Source: Prinia subflava (lineage: Eukaryota; Chordata; Aves; Passeriformes; Cisticolidae). From it: a DNA stretch of 64,000 nt. The notes beneath the pieces were generated by a model. That model was given only the letters and a program-made list of their open reading frames with translations, was not told the DNA's origin and searched no databases. Where the stretch lies: NCBI RefSeq assembly GCF_021018805.1, contig NC_086254.1:27713300-27777299 (forward strand), written 5' to 3'. Both the position numbers and the translations under genes were made by a program. Below are positions 35,213-45,087 of this stretch, piece by piece (the stretch's first letter is position 1; each line of letters begins with the position of its first letter).

Positions 35213-36822
35213 TCTTTGCAGAGCTTTATGTTCCTGCCATCAAAATCAGGAATCTGCATAGCAACACTCAGCCCCACGTTGCATCCACCCAACTCTGAAG
35301 AAAAACCCCCAACAAATAATTACCCATTTACAAATTAAGAGAGCAGCAAAAGGAAAGGAAGGGGAGCGTGTTGAGCTGCCGCGTTCAATTTAAAGAAATA
35401 TAGATTGGGGGCTCTGTTTCAAACTAACGTTTTTTCATCTCTGTGCAGTGGAAATTGCTTCACAGGGGGCAATGTGCAAGCATAGATGTACATGCACACA
35501 AAGAGAAGCGGAGTAATTCCCTTCTCACAAAAAATTTAGAGAATTGGATTCAAATCCTATGTAGGTCGCAAATGAAATGTAGTCAGCAACCTATAACACA
35601 GGGAAAAAAGGAAAGAAAAAGACAAAATCCCAGCCCTGTGCCAAACAACTCAGCAGTCTGCAATTCCTGGTCATGAGAGGCCACAGCATTAGCCAGGCAG
35701 GGTGTTGCAGGTCAGGATTAACACGCATTAACAAATTCATGTGGAGGAAGCTGGCCCAGCACCTGCCCACAATTTACCAATTCACTTTGTCCCCCTTCCA
35801 CATGAATCAAATTCTCTTTTTCTACTTGGAGGATGATTTTTTTTTTAATAATGTTATATACTGGGTAAAATGTACATCCCCAAGTTGCAAAAAGAGTTTC
35901 AACTTGAAATCTACACAGGAGCAAAAGCAACATAAATATTTGTGCTTACATTGTGAGTGATACCAATGTAAAAATGCTCAAAGACATGGATGTGAACATA
36001 CACACACACATACAGAGAAATGACAGTAAACTGCATCTATTCTGGCTCTAAGATACATTGCAAATTCAGTAAACTATTAAAAAAAACCCTCACCACAAAA
36101 ATACAAACCAGGAATCTACATCTGCACAATGGAAAATATTCTGAGCGCAAACCCATTGCGGAAGCAGTAAATTCAGGGTTAAGTCTCTGGATTCTTGTCT
36201 GATACTCTCAGCCTTTCATCATGTCTCTATGAATTTTTATTTCTGTACTCTGGGGTAAATTAAGGCTGATGGTGTCAATACGGGGTTTTGAGTCCAATTT
36301 CAACATTTCTCATGTTTCGCCTGTTTAACTCAGACCCTTTAAGTTTGGGTTTTCAGCAATTTAGGAGGGAGGCTTGGGCATTTTCTAATCCTCTTTCAAA
36401 ATGCCATATTTTCCGAGAGGCTATTTCCCACTGAGCTCACCCCCAAACCCTTGTGTCAGGGCAGTAGCCATTTTCCCAGGCAGAACAAATTCCTCCATCC
36501 TGGAGAGCTGATGCTGAACGAGCCCAAGAGCAGGAGCACCCCAGGGCTGCAGAGACCCTGAACTCCAGCATCTCCCCACTCCTGCAAAAAAAGAGCCCCC
36601 CAGAACCCTCCAGGAAAAGCCTGATGAGTTTGAGATTAGGAACGTGCTGTGTCTGGGATTAAAGCAGAACACGTTTACAGCCCTGGCAGTGCTAACCAAC
36701 CAGAGGAGTTATCTAATGCAGGATTCATGTGATTGCTTGAATAATATTCCAGGAGACGCCGTGTCCCTTCCTCCCTGCGCACAGCCCTCGATGCAGGCAC
36801 ACACATGGTATTTCTAATAGGA
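35213..36822. other. Non-coding, nothing recognised
   Basis: Mixed, partly A/T-rich sequence. A short imperfect CA/TA run is at 35998-36014. Frames below 100 codons only. Confidence 0.45.
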
Positions 36823-36834
36823 TCTCTTCTCCTC

Positions 36835-36868
<34 letters not shown>

Positions 36869-36872
36869 CCCC
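36823..36872 (+). repeat. (CT)n microsatellite, slightly interrupted
   Basis: About 50 bp of CT repeats with a few extra C residues (CTCCTCTC, CTCCCTCTC), flanked by C/T-rich sequence to about 37000. Polypyrimidine-polypurine mirror tracts like this can form triplex (H-DNA). The RE-repeat open frame on the other strand is an artefact. Confidence 0.97.
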
Positions 36873-37991
36873 GCTTTCACAATCTGTCGCTCTCCAATCT
36901 GCCCACTCTGGTCTATTTTCCCATCCAATATTCCCCCTCTAACACCTTCCCCTCCTCTTCAGCCCCCACCCTTGCTCCTTCTCCCCCTCCTCCAGGCTCT
37001 GCTATCGGCCACCTTGGCCCTGGTGCTGAGTTTTGGGTGTCTGGACATTCAAAGCATTTAGCAGAGTGATTAAAATGAGGCAATAAAGCAAAACCCAATT
37101 TCTCCCCTACTACTAGCATGTAAATAACATGGTAACTAACTAACCCCTCTAATAATATGGTGCCTAATTTTTTTTCTTTTTTTTTTTTTTTAGCTGGACT
37201 ATGTTATTAATATTTTATCTCATTTGGTGCTATTTTAACAGAAACTTTACAAACAAGTTCACCATTGCTACCTCCTCTTTGTGGAGGGGAAGCAGCAGCA
37301 GAGGGAAGGGGAAGGCTCAGCTAGAGCTCCCCAGCAGGCTGGTAGTGTAGCCTGAAATAAATGAGGTCTCCTGGGTTCCAGTCCAGTGGTCTAACCATTA
37401 GTCTCTGACTAAGAAACAAATGTAGAGGCCAGAAAATGTGTAAATTAAAGCAACACTTGGCTTTTCCTTGTAGTCTGTAGAATAATTACAAGATGCAGAT
37501 GTAGGTAGAGATGCCTGAGGCGTTGGTGATCCCAGGGATACATTTCTAAGACCAGGCTTTTCTTCCAGACCATCCAGCTGCCCTAAGATGCTGTAGGAGC
37601 TGCTCACTGTGGCTGAAATTTGGCCCTAACCGGGGCAGCACAGGGCTAAGCAGAGCAACTGGTTTAAGGAGTTCAGGGGAAGCATCGGGCTTTATCTAGG
37701 CCTGGCAGGATTATGGAAATAAGTATTTAATTTCCCAGAAGAGAACAAGCTCGTGGCCAGCTTATGTGTGCCTACACATGGACACAGACATGGACACACG
37801 GGAACACGGGAGAGCTCCGGCACCCGTGAGGAGGGGAGGAAAGGGTCTGACACATGTGTGAGGGAATAACAGCCCTCACCACCAGGAAAGATTTAAAATT
37901 AACACTCTAAACTTGAAGGCTGTAGGTGCCCTTTGATTCATGCCATGCTGCACAGCCCATGGGATGAGGACATCTCTGATCCCATGGAGCA
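36873..37991. other. Non-coding; T-run and candidate element 37040-37260
   Basis: A T-run interrupted by one C lies at 37168-37191 and is followed directly by AG, so it looks like a splice acceptor, but no exon could be defined. The flanking 37040-37260 is A/T-rich with TAATAATATGG and TTATTAATATTTTATC words and may be regulatory. An irregular ACATGGACAC-type short repeat sits at 37774-37812. Confidence 0.4.
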
Positions 37992-38005
37992 GTGGGCATG
38001 GCAAC
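37992..38005. promoter_or_regulatory. Degenerate RFX X-box-like word
   Basis: GTGGGCATGGCAAC matches 12 of 14 positions of GTTNCCATGGNAAC, with a good right half-site (ATGGCAAC) and a weak left half. It could bind RFX as a half-site but may be chance. Confidence 0.25.
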
Positions 38006-38504
38006 AACACTGGAGAGGGGATGCAGGGAAAGAACTGCTCTAGGATCCAGTGGCATAGACATTCTAGAAGATGAGGACATCCAGCTTCCCTTTCCTAAAG
38101 ATAAAAGCACCTGCCAAAAGGAAAATGAACACTGTCCCCATGGAGAAAGCATTAAACCTCTTAGAAGATGAAGGCAGTCCTGCAGACCAAGCAAACGCTG
38201 CGTTTAAGCACAAAAGGAATCAAAGCTCCTTAAAAATCCAGAAAGCTGAGTTAGGTTCTCATTCTCTCAATTCACATCTACCACACATTATTTTTAGACA
38301 GAATAAAACATAGGGCACCTGATCTCATGGACTGTTGCAAAGCAACTCCTGTATTAGAGAACAACAGACAGGAGCACCCCAGAGCTGCTCTGGAAGAGGT
38401 TTGATCCAGAGATCTCCCGGTATGGACCATGGTTGGAATCATGATTATTACTGGAGGAGCCTCAGTTATTCAAGCTGTTCCTGTGCATGGAAATTCTCCA
38501 GCAC
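38006..38504. other. Non-coding, nothing recognised
   Basis: No gene recognised. The right part (38320-38500) may be a more diverged extension of the CR1 copy that follows, but I could not match it word by word. Confidence 0.35.
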
Positions 38505-38655
38505 CACCAGGGTCTCCAGTACAAGAGAGATGTGAACACACAGGCAGTTCAATGAAGGATTACAAGGATGGTGAAGGGCCCAGGTTTTGTCTCCTGCAAG
38601 GAAAGGCTGACAAAGCCAGGACAGTTCAGCCTGGTGAGGAGAAGGCTCACAACAT
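38505..38655 (+). mobile_element. CR1 LINE internal fragment
   Basis: Plus-strand words in CR1 order are CTCCAGTACAAGAGAGATGTG, TCAATGAAGGATTACAAGGATG, GTGAAGGGCC, AAGGAAAGGCTGACA, then CAGTTCAGCCTGGTGAGGAG and AAGGCTCAC. They come from the ORF2 3' part upstream of the region kept in the other copies. The fragment has no CR1 tail, so both ends are lost or diverged. It is an old copy with several small deletions. Confidence 0.8.
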
Positions 38656-41560
38656 CCAATCCTCTTTGCCAACAACATGGGCTTCCTGCCTTGAGCAAAT
38701 ACATCTTTATAGAAACAATCCAAGAAGAGATCAGACATGATAAAGATATGAAATGTCACAGCAATTTGGAAAAGCTGAACCCGAGGACTCTAAACTGGTA
38801 AATATGACTCGCATAACTGGCGGAAAATATTTGCAATCCTGTAAACATACACAAACTCCCAAGATCTGTGGCAGATTTCTGAGGTGTGACTAATTCACTC
38901 AGCACAAAGGTGACAGTGTTGTGACAGAGCACTTGCATCTCTGAACTCTGAAACCAAGACAAAACCATTTCCTACTCTCTGGGGTTTGGTTGTGAGTGAT
39001 GTAACTTTCCTAGGCCTATACAAACAAGTTTGAAAATCAGGCTAGAGGCAGTCAAACCCTCCAGGCCACATTCATCTTTTTAGTGTGCATGTGGACACCA
39101 AAAATCCAGAAGAATTCACACCCTACTAGCTTGTCCTGATGGAGGGTGCAAGAAGTTGTGCATTTGCTCACTTGATATTGTGCCTACAAAACAAGAAAAC
39201 CCCTCCAAAACCTCAGTGCATGGGTTGCCCATGTGGAGATCCCAGCTCCAAGGAAACCCTGAGATCCATCATGAGTCAAATATTCTCAATGTGCAGAGAC
39301 TTTTCAGGCTCAGAGGAGCCCTCTCCATCCACACCAAGGTTCTGCCCTTTGGCCTCACCCACCAACACCTTTGTGTTGCTCAGCACCTGCAGAAGTCAAA
39401 GCCACCTCTGTGCTGAGCCAAGCTCTTCCAACAAGTGCACGTGGGAGGCAGGAGTGCCCTGGCACCAGCTCCCCACAGCCCCAGCAGAGCTGCACGCACA
39501 CGTCACCTCCCCAGGAAGTTGTTTGTATTCTTGGGAGAATGTTGAAAAATATCTCTGACCCCCAAACATTTACCTTTTGATCGGAGGTTTCCAGTGTTGC
39601 TGTAGTGTATTAAAGCTGAGATGCTCATAAAAAAACCCTTTGTGTCAACATAGTAAATGACTCTAATTAGGCTGGTGGTGCAATGAAAATGCTTAATTCA
39701 TTCTGATGAGGCAGAAGGAAGAGCTAAAATGTTTATAGACAATGGGTGAACAGGGAGATATAATGCTGAGTGCCAGCTTTAAATGCAAATTACCACAGAA
39801 ATCTTTCCCTCTCCACCATCCCATTCCTCCCCCTTCCACTCTCTCTCTGTCGCCAGCGCCACTCTGTAATCTCCTAGTGCAGTAATTAGAAGTGAAAGGA
39901 GCCACATAGAGGGGCCTCTAAAGGCAACACTAAAGAGAATTACAGAAAAAAATACCTACCTTTAATAGAAGACAGCACTATTTTCCAAAGTGCACCACCA
40001 TTGCAGCACTTGGCATGGTGGTAGGATCAGAGAGGTGATAATTTGGAGGGGTATTACTGAAATGGGATGTAAATGTCTTTCATTTCTCCCTCCATCTGAA
40101 CTGGCTTCATCTACGGTGTCTGTTCATTGGGCTGGGGCCACTTTGCCTTTTGGAAGAAGGCCAGGCCAGCAGCAACAAGCAAACATTTTGGGGGTGATGG
40201 CTCTCAGAGTGTTTCTTCACCTCAGCAGAAGTGTGGAGCTGCAAGTGGACAAGAGCTGTGAGCTGGAAAAAACACCCCCTGGAAGTTGCCATGAGAGAGT
40301 AAACATGGAAACCTTGCAAAGTCATCCTCACAGAGGCTTCTCATCACACTTGCAGTATCCCACCTTCTTTTGGAAGCAAAATTGTACATCTGGTAAGAAG
40401 GAAAAGGAAGAAGGGAAGAGGAGAAAGAGGAAGAAAGAAAAGGCAACCAGTGTTTGGTTTTCATACAGGGTGTGACACTTTTCTATAAACATTCTCATTT
40501 GAAACATCCAAAATAGGTTTTTCTTGGGAGTTTAAGTTAAGAAATGCCCCTGATGCCAACTTGACAGTGCTTCAGTGCTTTAGGATCTCCAGTATCAGCA
40601 ATGCACAGCACTGTACAGATGTGACTTAGAGCTTCACATCTGGAGTCTGAGCCAAAACCACGGTTTTCTGCATTGTCTATGAATTAAATGCTCTCAGTCC
40701 CTTTTCAGCATTGAACAAATCCCCTTCTCCTTCCCACACACAGCCACACAAATCACCCCAGTACTGTGGAAGGTCAGATCAGGAGACAAGAAAATCTGTC
40801 ACAGTCTGAGACTATGAGCCAAATGAACTCCTGGTAAAAAGCTGCTGAAATTACATTCTGGATTGAAAACCCTGAAACAAAAATATTTTCTTTCCTCTTT
40901 GCAGCAGCATTTGAGCCTCAAGCTTAAGAACAGGTGAATATACCCTGAGGCACACAAGCAGGATAGAACAGACCTGGACTTTTGCCAGCAGGAGCTGGGC
41001 AGAGGACAGGGGCAGATATCAGAGAATTTTTGTGGGCACTAGGAATTTTTATCATCTCTCCACACTGACACAGCTGTGTTGTCAGTGGTCAAGGTCATGC
41101 TCACTGTGAGCACATCATTTAACACTGTGCTCACCTCGGCAGGCAAGCCTGGTGATGTGCCCTGCCCTTTTCTGCAGGTGGCCTGACCCCAGCAGCCCAC
41201 CTGGGCTTGCTTTTTCCTGAGGGATTCAACACCCCTTAGGAAAGCTGCCAGAGACTGAGGTGTGCTGCTGCAGGTCAGTGCTCAGACCCCGCTGCCAGAT
41301 CGTGTTATGTTACTGCATTGCCTGACTTAAAATACTTGTATCTGCTGAAAAAATAAAAAAATGTATTTTTTCCCTCCTCCCTTAAGGCTGGCATGCAAGA
41401 GAGATCCAGCTTTACCCCAGATTCTGGTCTGGGCAGAGTCACATTCCTGCAGGACAGCTGCCACAGAGGTGATGCCACATCTGTGCACGGCATAAATACA
41501 AGGGAGAACCCTCCCTCTGCTGCACAAACAGAAATCCGAGACAAAGCTGGATTTGGGAAG
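38656..41560. other. Non-coding; candidate element 39590-39960
   Basis: No supported gene. 39590-39960 is repeat-poor, with an octamer ATGCAAAT (39783-39790) and TAATTAG words (CTCTAATTAGGCTGG, GCAGTAATTAGAAG), and is a candidate enhancer. A purine-rich stretch lies at 40400-40442. A 161-codon plus-strand frame at 39990-40475 resembles no known protein. Confidence 0.4.
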
Positions 41561-41582
41561 AAAAAAAAAAAAGAAAAGAAGA

Positions 41583-41614
<32 letters not shown>

Positions 41615-41637
41615 AAGAAAAAAAAAAGAAAAAAAAA
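41561..41637 (+). repeat. Long A-rich (A/G) simple repeat
   Basis: About 77 bp made only of A with isolated G residues, the longest A-rich tract here. No AATAAA signal lies just upstream on the plus strand. All lysine-rich and phenylalanine-rich open frames crossing 41393-41935 stem from it. Confidence 0.97.
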
Positions 41638-41699
41638 TAGGCACAGCGTGCTTGTGCCTGCACTTCATTCCCAAGGCTCGGCTCAGCTCATTCATAAAA

Positions 41700-41845
41700 G
41701 ATCTCCATCTGACCCGCAGAGCCACCTCCAGCCCCCGGTGTGCAGGGGACGCCGGGCTCTCCTGGAGGATGCCCCTGGGCACGGAGCCGTGTGCCAGCAG
41801 CTCCCTCTCCCCAGCCGCCGGGGGAGCATCCCACCGTCCCCTTCT
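41700..41845. other. CpG-enriched patch right of the A/G tract
   Basis: GACCCGCAG, CCCCCGGTG, GGACGCCGGG, CACGGAGCCGTG, CAGCCGCCGGGGG and CCACCGTCC give about nine CpGs in 145 bp. Stop-poor frames occur on both strands here for this reason. No known protein was recognised. Confidence 0.4.
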
Positions 41846-42431
41846 CCTGCTCCCTCTCTGTGTTTGCTCACTGAGACAGAAGCAATACCAGTTTGCAGCA
41901 CAATAAACCATGTAAAGGAAGCATCAATTAACTAGAATACATGGATATAGTATTTAATTAACTGTTAGGCTCACAGTTACCGTATGATGTCATGGAAACC
42001 TCGAATCTCCTGGGTGCTGCCTCGCACATGCCAGCCGGGAATTGGAGCCGTCACAAATCCCATGTAAAGTTTGAATCCTGACATTTTTAATTAAAAAAAA
42101 AAAAAAGGAAAAAATAAAAAAGGAAAAAGGAGATTCTGAGTCTCTTAAGCATCTTTTGATTGATGTGCATGTGTGCACATCTTTGGTACTCCAGGGGCCC
42201 TGGGTGGCACTGGTCCCCTACTCACAGCCACTGTCACCAACCACGGTTTTGCATGGAGGGACCTCAAGAATGAGCCCAGAAGGCTCTGTGGAAATAAAAG
42301 AGAGGGCAAAATCATATTGGATGGGTTTCCAAGGATATAAGAGGATATACATTACATTTGCACTACTTTGGTATGAGGATGTCAAAGCACTTTGCAAAAC
42401 AAAAATGCAAACATTTGAGGTCAACTGAGCA
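41846..42431. other. Non-coding; A-rich stretch 42088-42128
   Basis: A loose A-rich run (TTAATTAAAAAAA followed by GGAAAAAATAAAAAAGG) is present. No gene recognised. Confidence 0.45.
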
Positions 42432-42695
42432 AGGGCATGTAGTGACAGAACAAGGAGGAGTGGCTTTAAACTGAAAAAGGGTAGGTTTAGATTGGATATT
42501 AGGAAGAAATTCTTCCCTGTGAGGATGGTGAGGCCTGGCACAGGTTTTCCAGAGAAGCTGTGGCTGCCCCATGCCTGGAAGGGTCCAAGGCCAGGTTGGA
42601 CAGGGCTTGGAGCAACCTGGGAAAGGGAAAGATGGAACAGGGGGTGTCAGGGAGTTAGAACAAGACAGTCCCTCCCATTCTGTGATTCTATGATT
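42432..42695 (+). mobile_element. CR1 LINE 3' fragment with intact tail
   Basis: This is the best preserved CR1 here. TAGTGACAGAACAAGGAGGA, GGCTTTAAACTGAAAAAGGG, TTAGATTGGATATTAGGAAG, AAATTCTTCCCTGTGAGGATGG, GAAGCTGTGGCTGCCCC and AAGGCCAGGTTGGACAGGG lead to the tail CCCATTCTGTGATTCTATGA. The usual GTGGAAGGTGTCCCTGCCC segment is rearranged or deleted before the tail. It is 5'-truncated and non-coding. Confidence 0.96.
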
Positions 42696-42843
42696 TCCTG
42701 GCTCTTAATTCAGTATGAAAGATTATTTAATTCTATGACTTCTTGCTCAGTACATTCTAGAGAGTCACCCAGCCCTAGTTCAAATACTGAAAAATGCAAC
42801 CTCTGTTTAAGAAGCAAGAGGCATTTTACAGGATTTTAACGGA

Positions 42844-42932
42844 TTCACAGTTAAAGAAACTGAGGCAAAGGGAGGTTGGGGACATGGATCCAAAAGTCAG
42901 TGTCTGTTGAGAGCCAGAGCAAGGAAAAGAGC
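42844..42932 (-). mobile_element. Probable MIR SINE remnant
   Basis: TTCACAGTTAAAGAAACTG, AGGCAAAGGGAGGTTGGGGA and CAGTGTCTGTTGAGAGCCAG follow, in order, the reverse complement of the MIR core (TTTACAGATGAGGAAACTGAGG, CACAGAGAGGTTAAG, AAGTGGCAGAGCCAGG). MIR is a tRNA-derived SINE that spread before the radiation of amniotes. Surviving copies in birds are rare and old, so those still readable are sometimes retained for a regulatory role. Identification is by eye. Confidence 0.6.
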
Positions 42933-43329
42933 TAAAACACTCTACACATGTTTGTGCTGACCAGGAGGAAGAGGGAGCAGCACCCTCACATGTTGCTGGC
43001 AATGTCCAAGCACTGCTAATCCCTCAGGAAGTGCCCAGAGTCCCTCAGCATCCCTGCTCACACCAGGTCTGCCGGGGTCTCTCACCTCCCAGCACTTGTT
43101 GTGCCTCCTTGAAAAACTCCTCAGGCCAGCACAGGACCAGGCTGCAGCAGCAGCACTGCAGTGAGATCCTTGGAGCCCATAAGCAAATACCAACAATCAG
43201 CCTCAAACAGCATCCCCACACAAGTAATTGTACATCTCTAGCTGTACACATTAATACTGTAATTCCATTTATTGCAGGATATTTGTTGCCCGATACTAAT
43301 TTTGTCCCAACACCTTGAATTGCAGGAGA
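42933..43329. other. Non-coding, nothing recognised
   Basis: Short overlapping frames only, with no known protein and no repeat seen. Confidence 0.45.
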
Positions 43330-43890
43330 AGTCCTGTATTAAAACCCATTAGGCTGAGATGTATTGCACACCCTCCTTTAGGGCTTTGACAGTAGAACAT
43401 TAGGCTTACACAGACCCAGACAGGTAAGTACAATATTATTTTCTGTGAATGAAGGTGTGTGTTCATTCTCTGTATCCATTGTCTATGTTTATGTGGGAAT
43501 TAGTTTATGGATCACTCCTGACAGAGCTACAGCGCCCTCCCTTAAGGGCATTGCTGATATATTACCTTTGAAAGAGAATCACAATTTATTCATTCAAACA
43601 CAGAGCTAAAGATAGATGTGCGCTGGAATATTTTGAAATATTGCATTATATATAAAATGAAATAGGGGGAAGCTAAATTACACAGCTATAATTACTTAGA
43701 GTTCAGGTGGCATCGTAAATAATCTATTCACAACTCGCTCAGTGTTTATTATGTCAGAGCAGAGCAATATAATTAACATGGTATAGACAGGAACTGTGCA
43801 AGGCAGATGCCTGATACACCCTGATCAAACCCACTAGGACACAAGCATAAAAACACACAAACACATGCTATGCCATTCATAAAAATTCAT
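43330..43890. promoter_or_regulatory. Candidate conserved non-coding block
   Basis: A repeat-free, A/T-leaning stretch of high word complexity. It includes a near-palindrome AATATTTTGAAATATT (43627-43642, 7-bp arms), TATAATTACTTAG, CGTAAATAATC, AATATAATTAACATGG and CTGATCAAACC. A strong donor-like word CAGGTAAGTA is at 43421-43430. ACAGCGCC at 43530-43537 matches the right half of a REST site, but the left half is poor. Confidence 0.3.
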
Positions 43891-45027
43891 GCGAAAGTGA
43901 GGAGAAATAAGGTTAAAAAAGCAGCAGTTTGAAAATGCTGAGGCCCCAGCCCTGCCAACAGCACCAGCACATCTTTGGAACAGTGATAGTTAAATTTATG
44001 GACATGCTTCAGTGTTTACTTTGAAGGGGCAGAGGTGGTTTTGCATTGACTGCGTTCGTGCTACCTATGAAATTCTTTCTGTGCTGCTCTAAAATTGGCT
44101 TCCTGGCTGTTAGAAATGAAATTCTTGCATGGAATAAGAAACTGTCAGACAAAACTTGGGATCTGAAAGTCATCGTCCTATCCCTCCCCACAAATACACA
44201 AGTTCAAATGCCAGAACTGAAATGCCTGGAAATTATTTTTAAAAAGGGGTTAGGCAGAAAACAAAGGAAAACATCAAGGAAGTCAGAATACATTATAAGG
44301 GGGGAAAAAAGCCCTAGCATTAAGAGTGCCAATACAATAGTGAAATTTATAAGAAAATATCTCCTGTTTTACCTTGAAATCACAAGATTTGTCCATTCAA
44401 AGTCTTACTTACAAAAATCTCTGCTCACAGAATAAAATTCATATTTACCTCAGCACTGAAGCAAAGTTTTAGAAACACATGAAGGTACCTTTCACAGGCT
44501 CAGAGGAGGAATGAGATAAGCAGGTGGCAAACTTAAAGTCCACTAAAGAAACAGAAAGCTTAGAGGAACAGCTTTTCAAGAGGTTTGGTTTGGGGTTGCT
44601 GTTTGCTTATGTATTATTTTTTTCCAATTCTGTTTCTGTTTCAGAGAAGAAATAGAGCAGGGGAACAAAATCCCACCATTGCCCCCAAACTGGAGGTGAG
44701 AAAGTGAGTCAGGAATCAGATTTTTCCCTTAACACCTTCTGTTTTTCTCTTCTGGAATCACTATTTGTTGACAATTTATTACCTGCTTCTCCATTGCAAA
44801 GAGACCCAATAAATATATGAGCAGAGGAGTTTGAAGTTTGCTCTTTTGCTGGTTTATTGGTCTCTTTTCTCTACAACCAATCAATCTCTTTTCTCTAAAA
44901 GCAAGAGAACTTTCCCCATCAGCCACCAGATCCCCATTAACATTAAGAGCTCCTCTCCAGACTTAACCATACTCTGCAAATAGGAACCAGAGCAAGCCCA
45001 GAGGACACACCCTTTGACCTTTGATTG
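43891..45027. other. Non-coding; possible small exon 44645-44695
   Basis: No gene recognised, but TTTCTGTTTCAG at 44633-44644 is a good splice acceptor with a pyrimidine tract. Fifty-one bases later GAG|GTGAGA at 44693-44701 is a good donor. The enclosed 51 nt are open in one frame (RRNRAGEQNPTIAPKLE) with no known similarity. Such pairs also arise by chance. Confidence 0.25.
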
Positions 45028-45087
45028 TTGGATTTGGTGATCTCTGAGGTCTTTTCCAGCCTTGATGATTCCATGATTCCATGATTT
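45028..45087 (+). mobile_element. CR1 3'-terminal fragment (about 60 bp)
   Basis: TTGGATTTGGTGATCTCTGA, GGTCTTTTCCAGCCTTGATG and the tail GATTCCATGATTCCATGATT match the extreme CR1 3' end in plus orientation. This is a very short 5'-truncated insertion. Its wording (GGTGATCTCTGAGGTC) differs from the copies at 0.2, 23 and 42 kb, so it belongs to another CR1 subfamily. Confidence 0.85.

Noticed and set aside
41327..41935. Lysine-rich and phenylalanine-rich frames up to 194 codons
   Set aside because: Created by the 77-bp A/G tract at 41561-41637.
43520..43541. REST/NRSF site
   Set aside because: Only the right half (ACAGCGCC) matches; the left half is poor.
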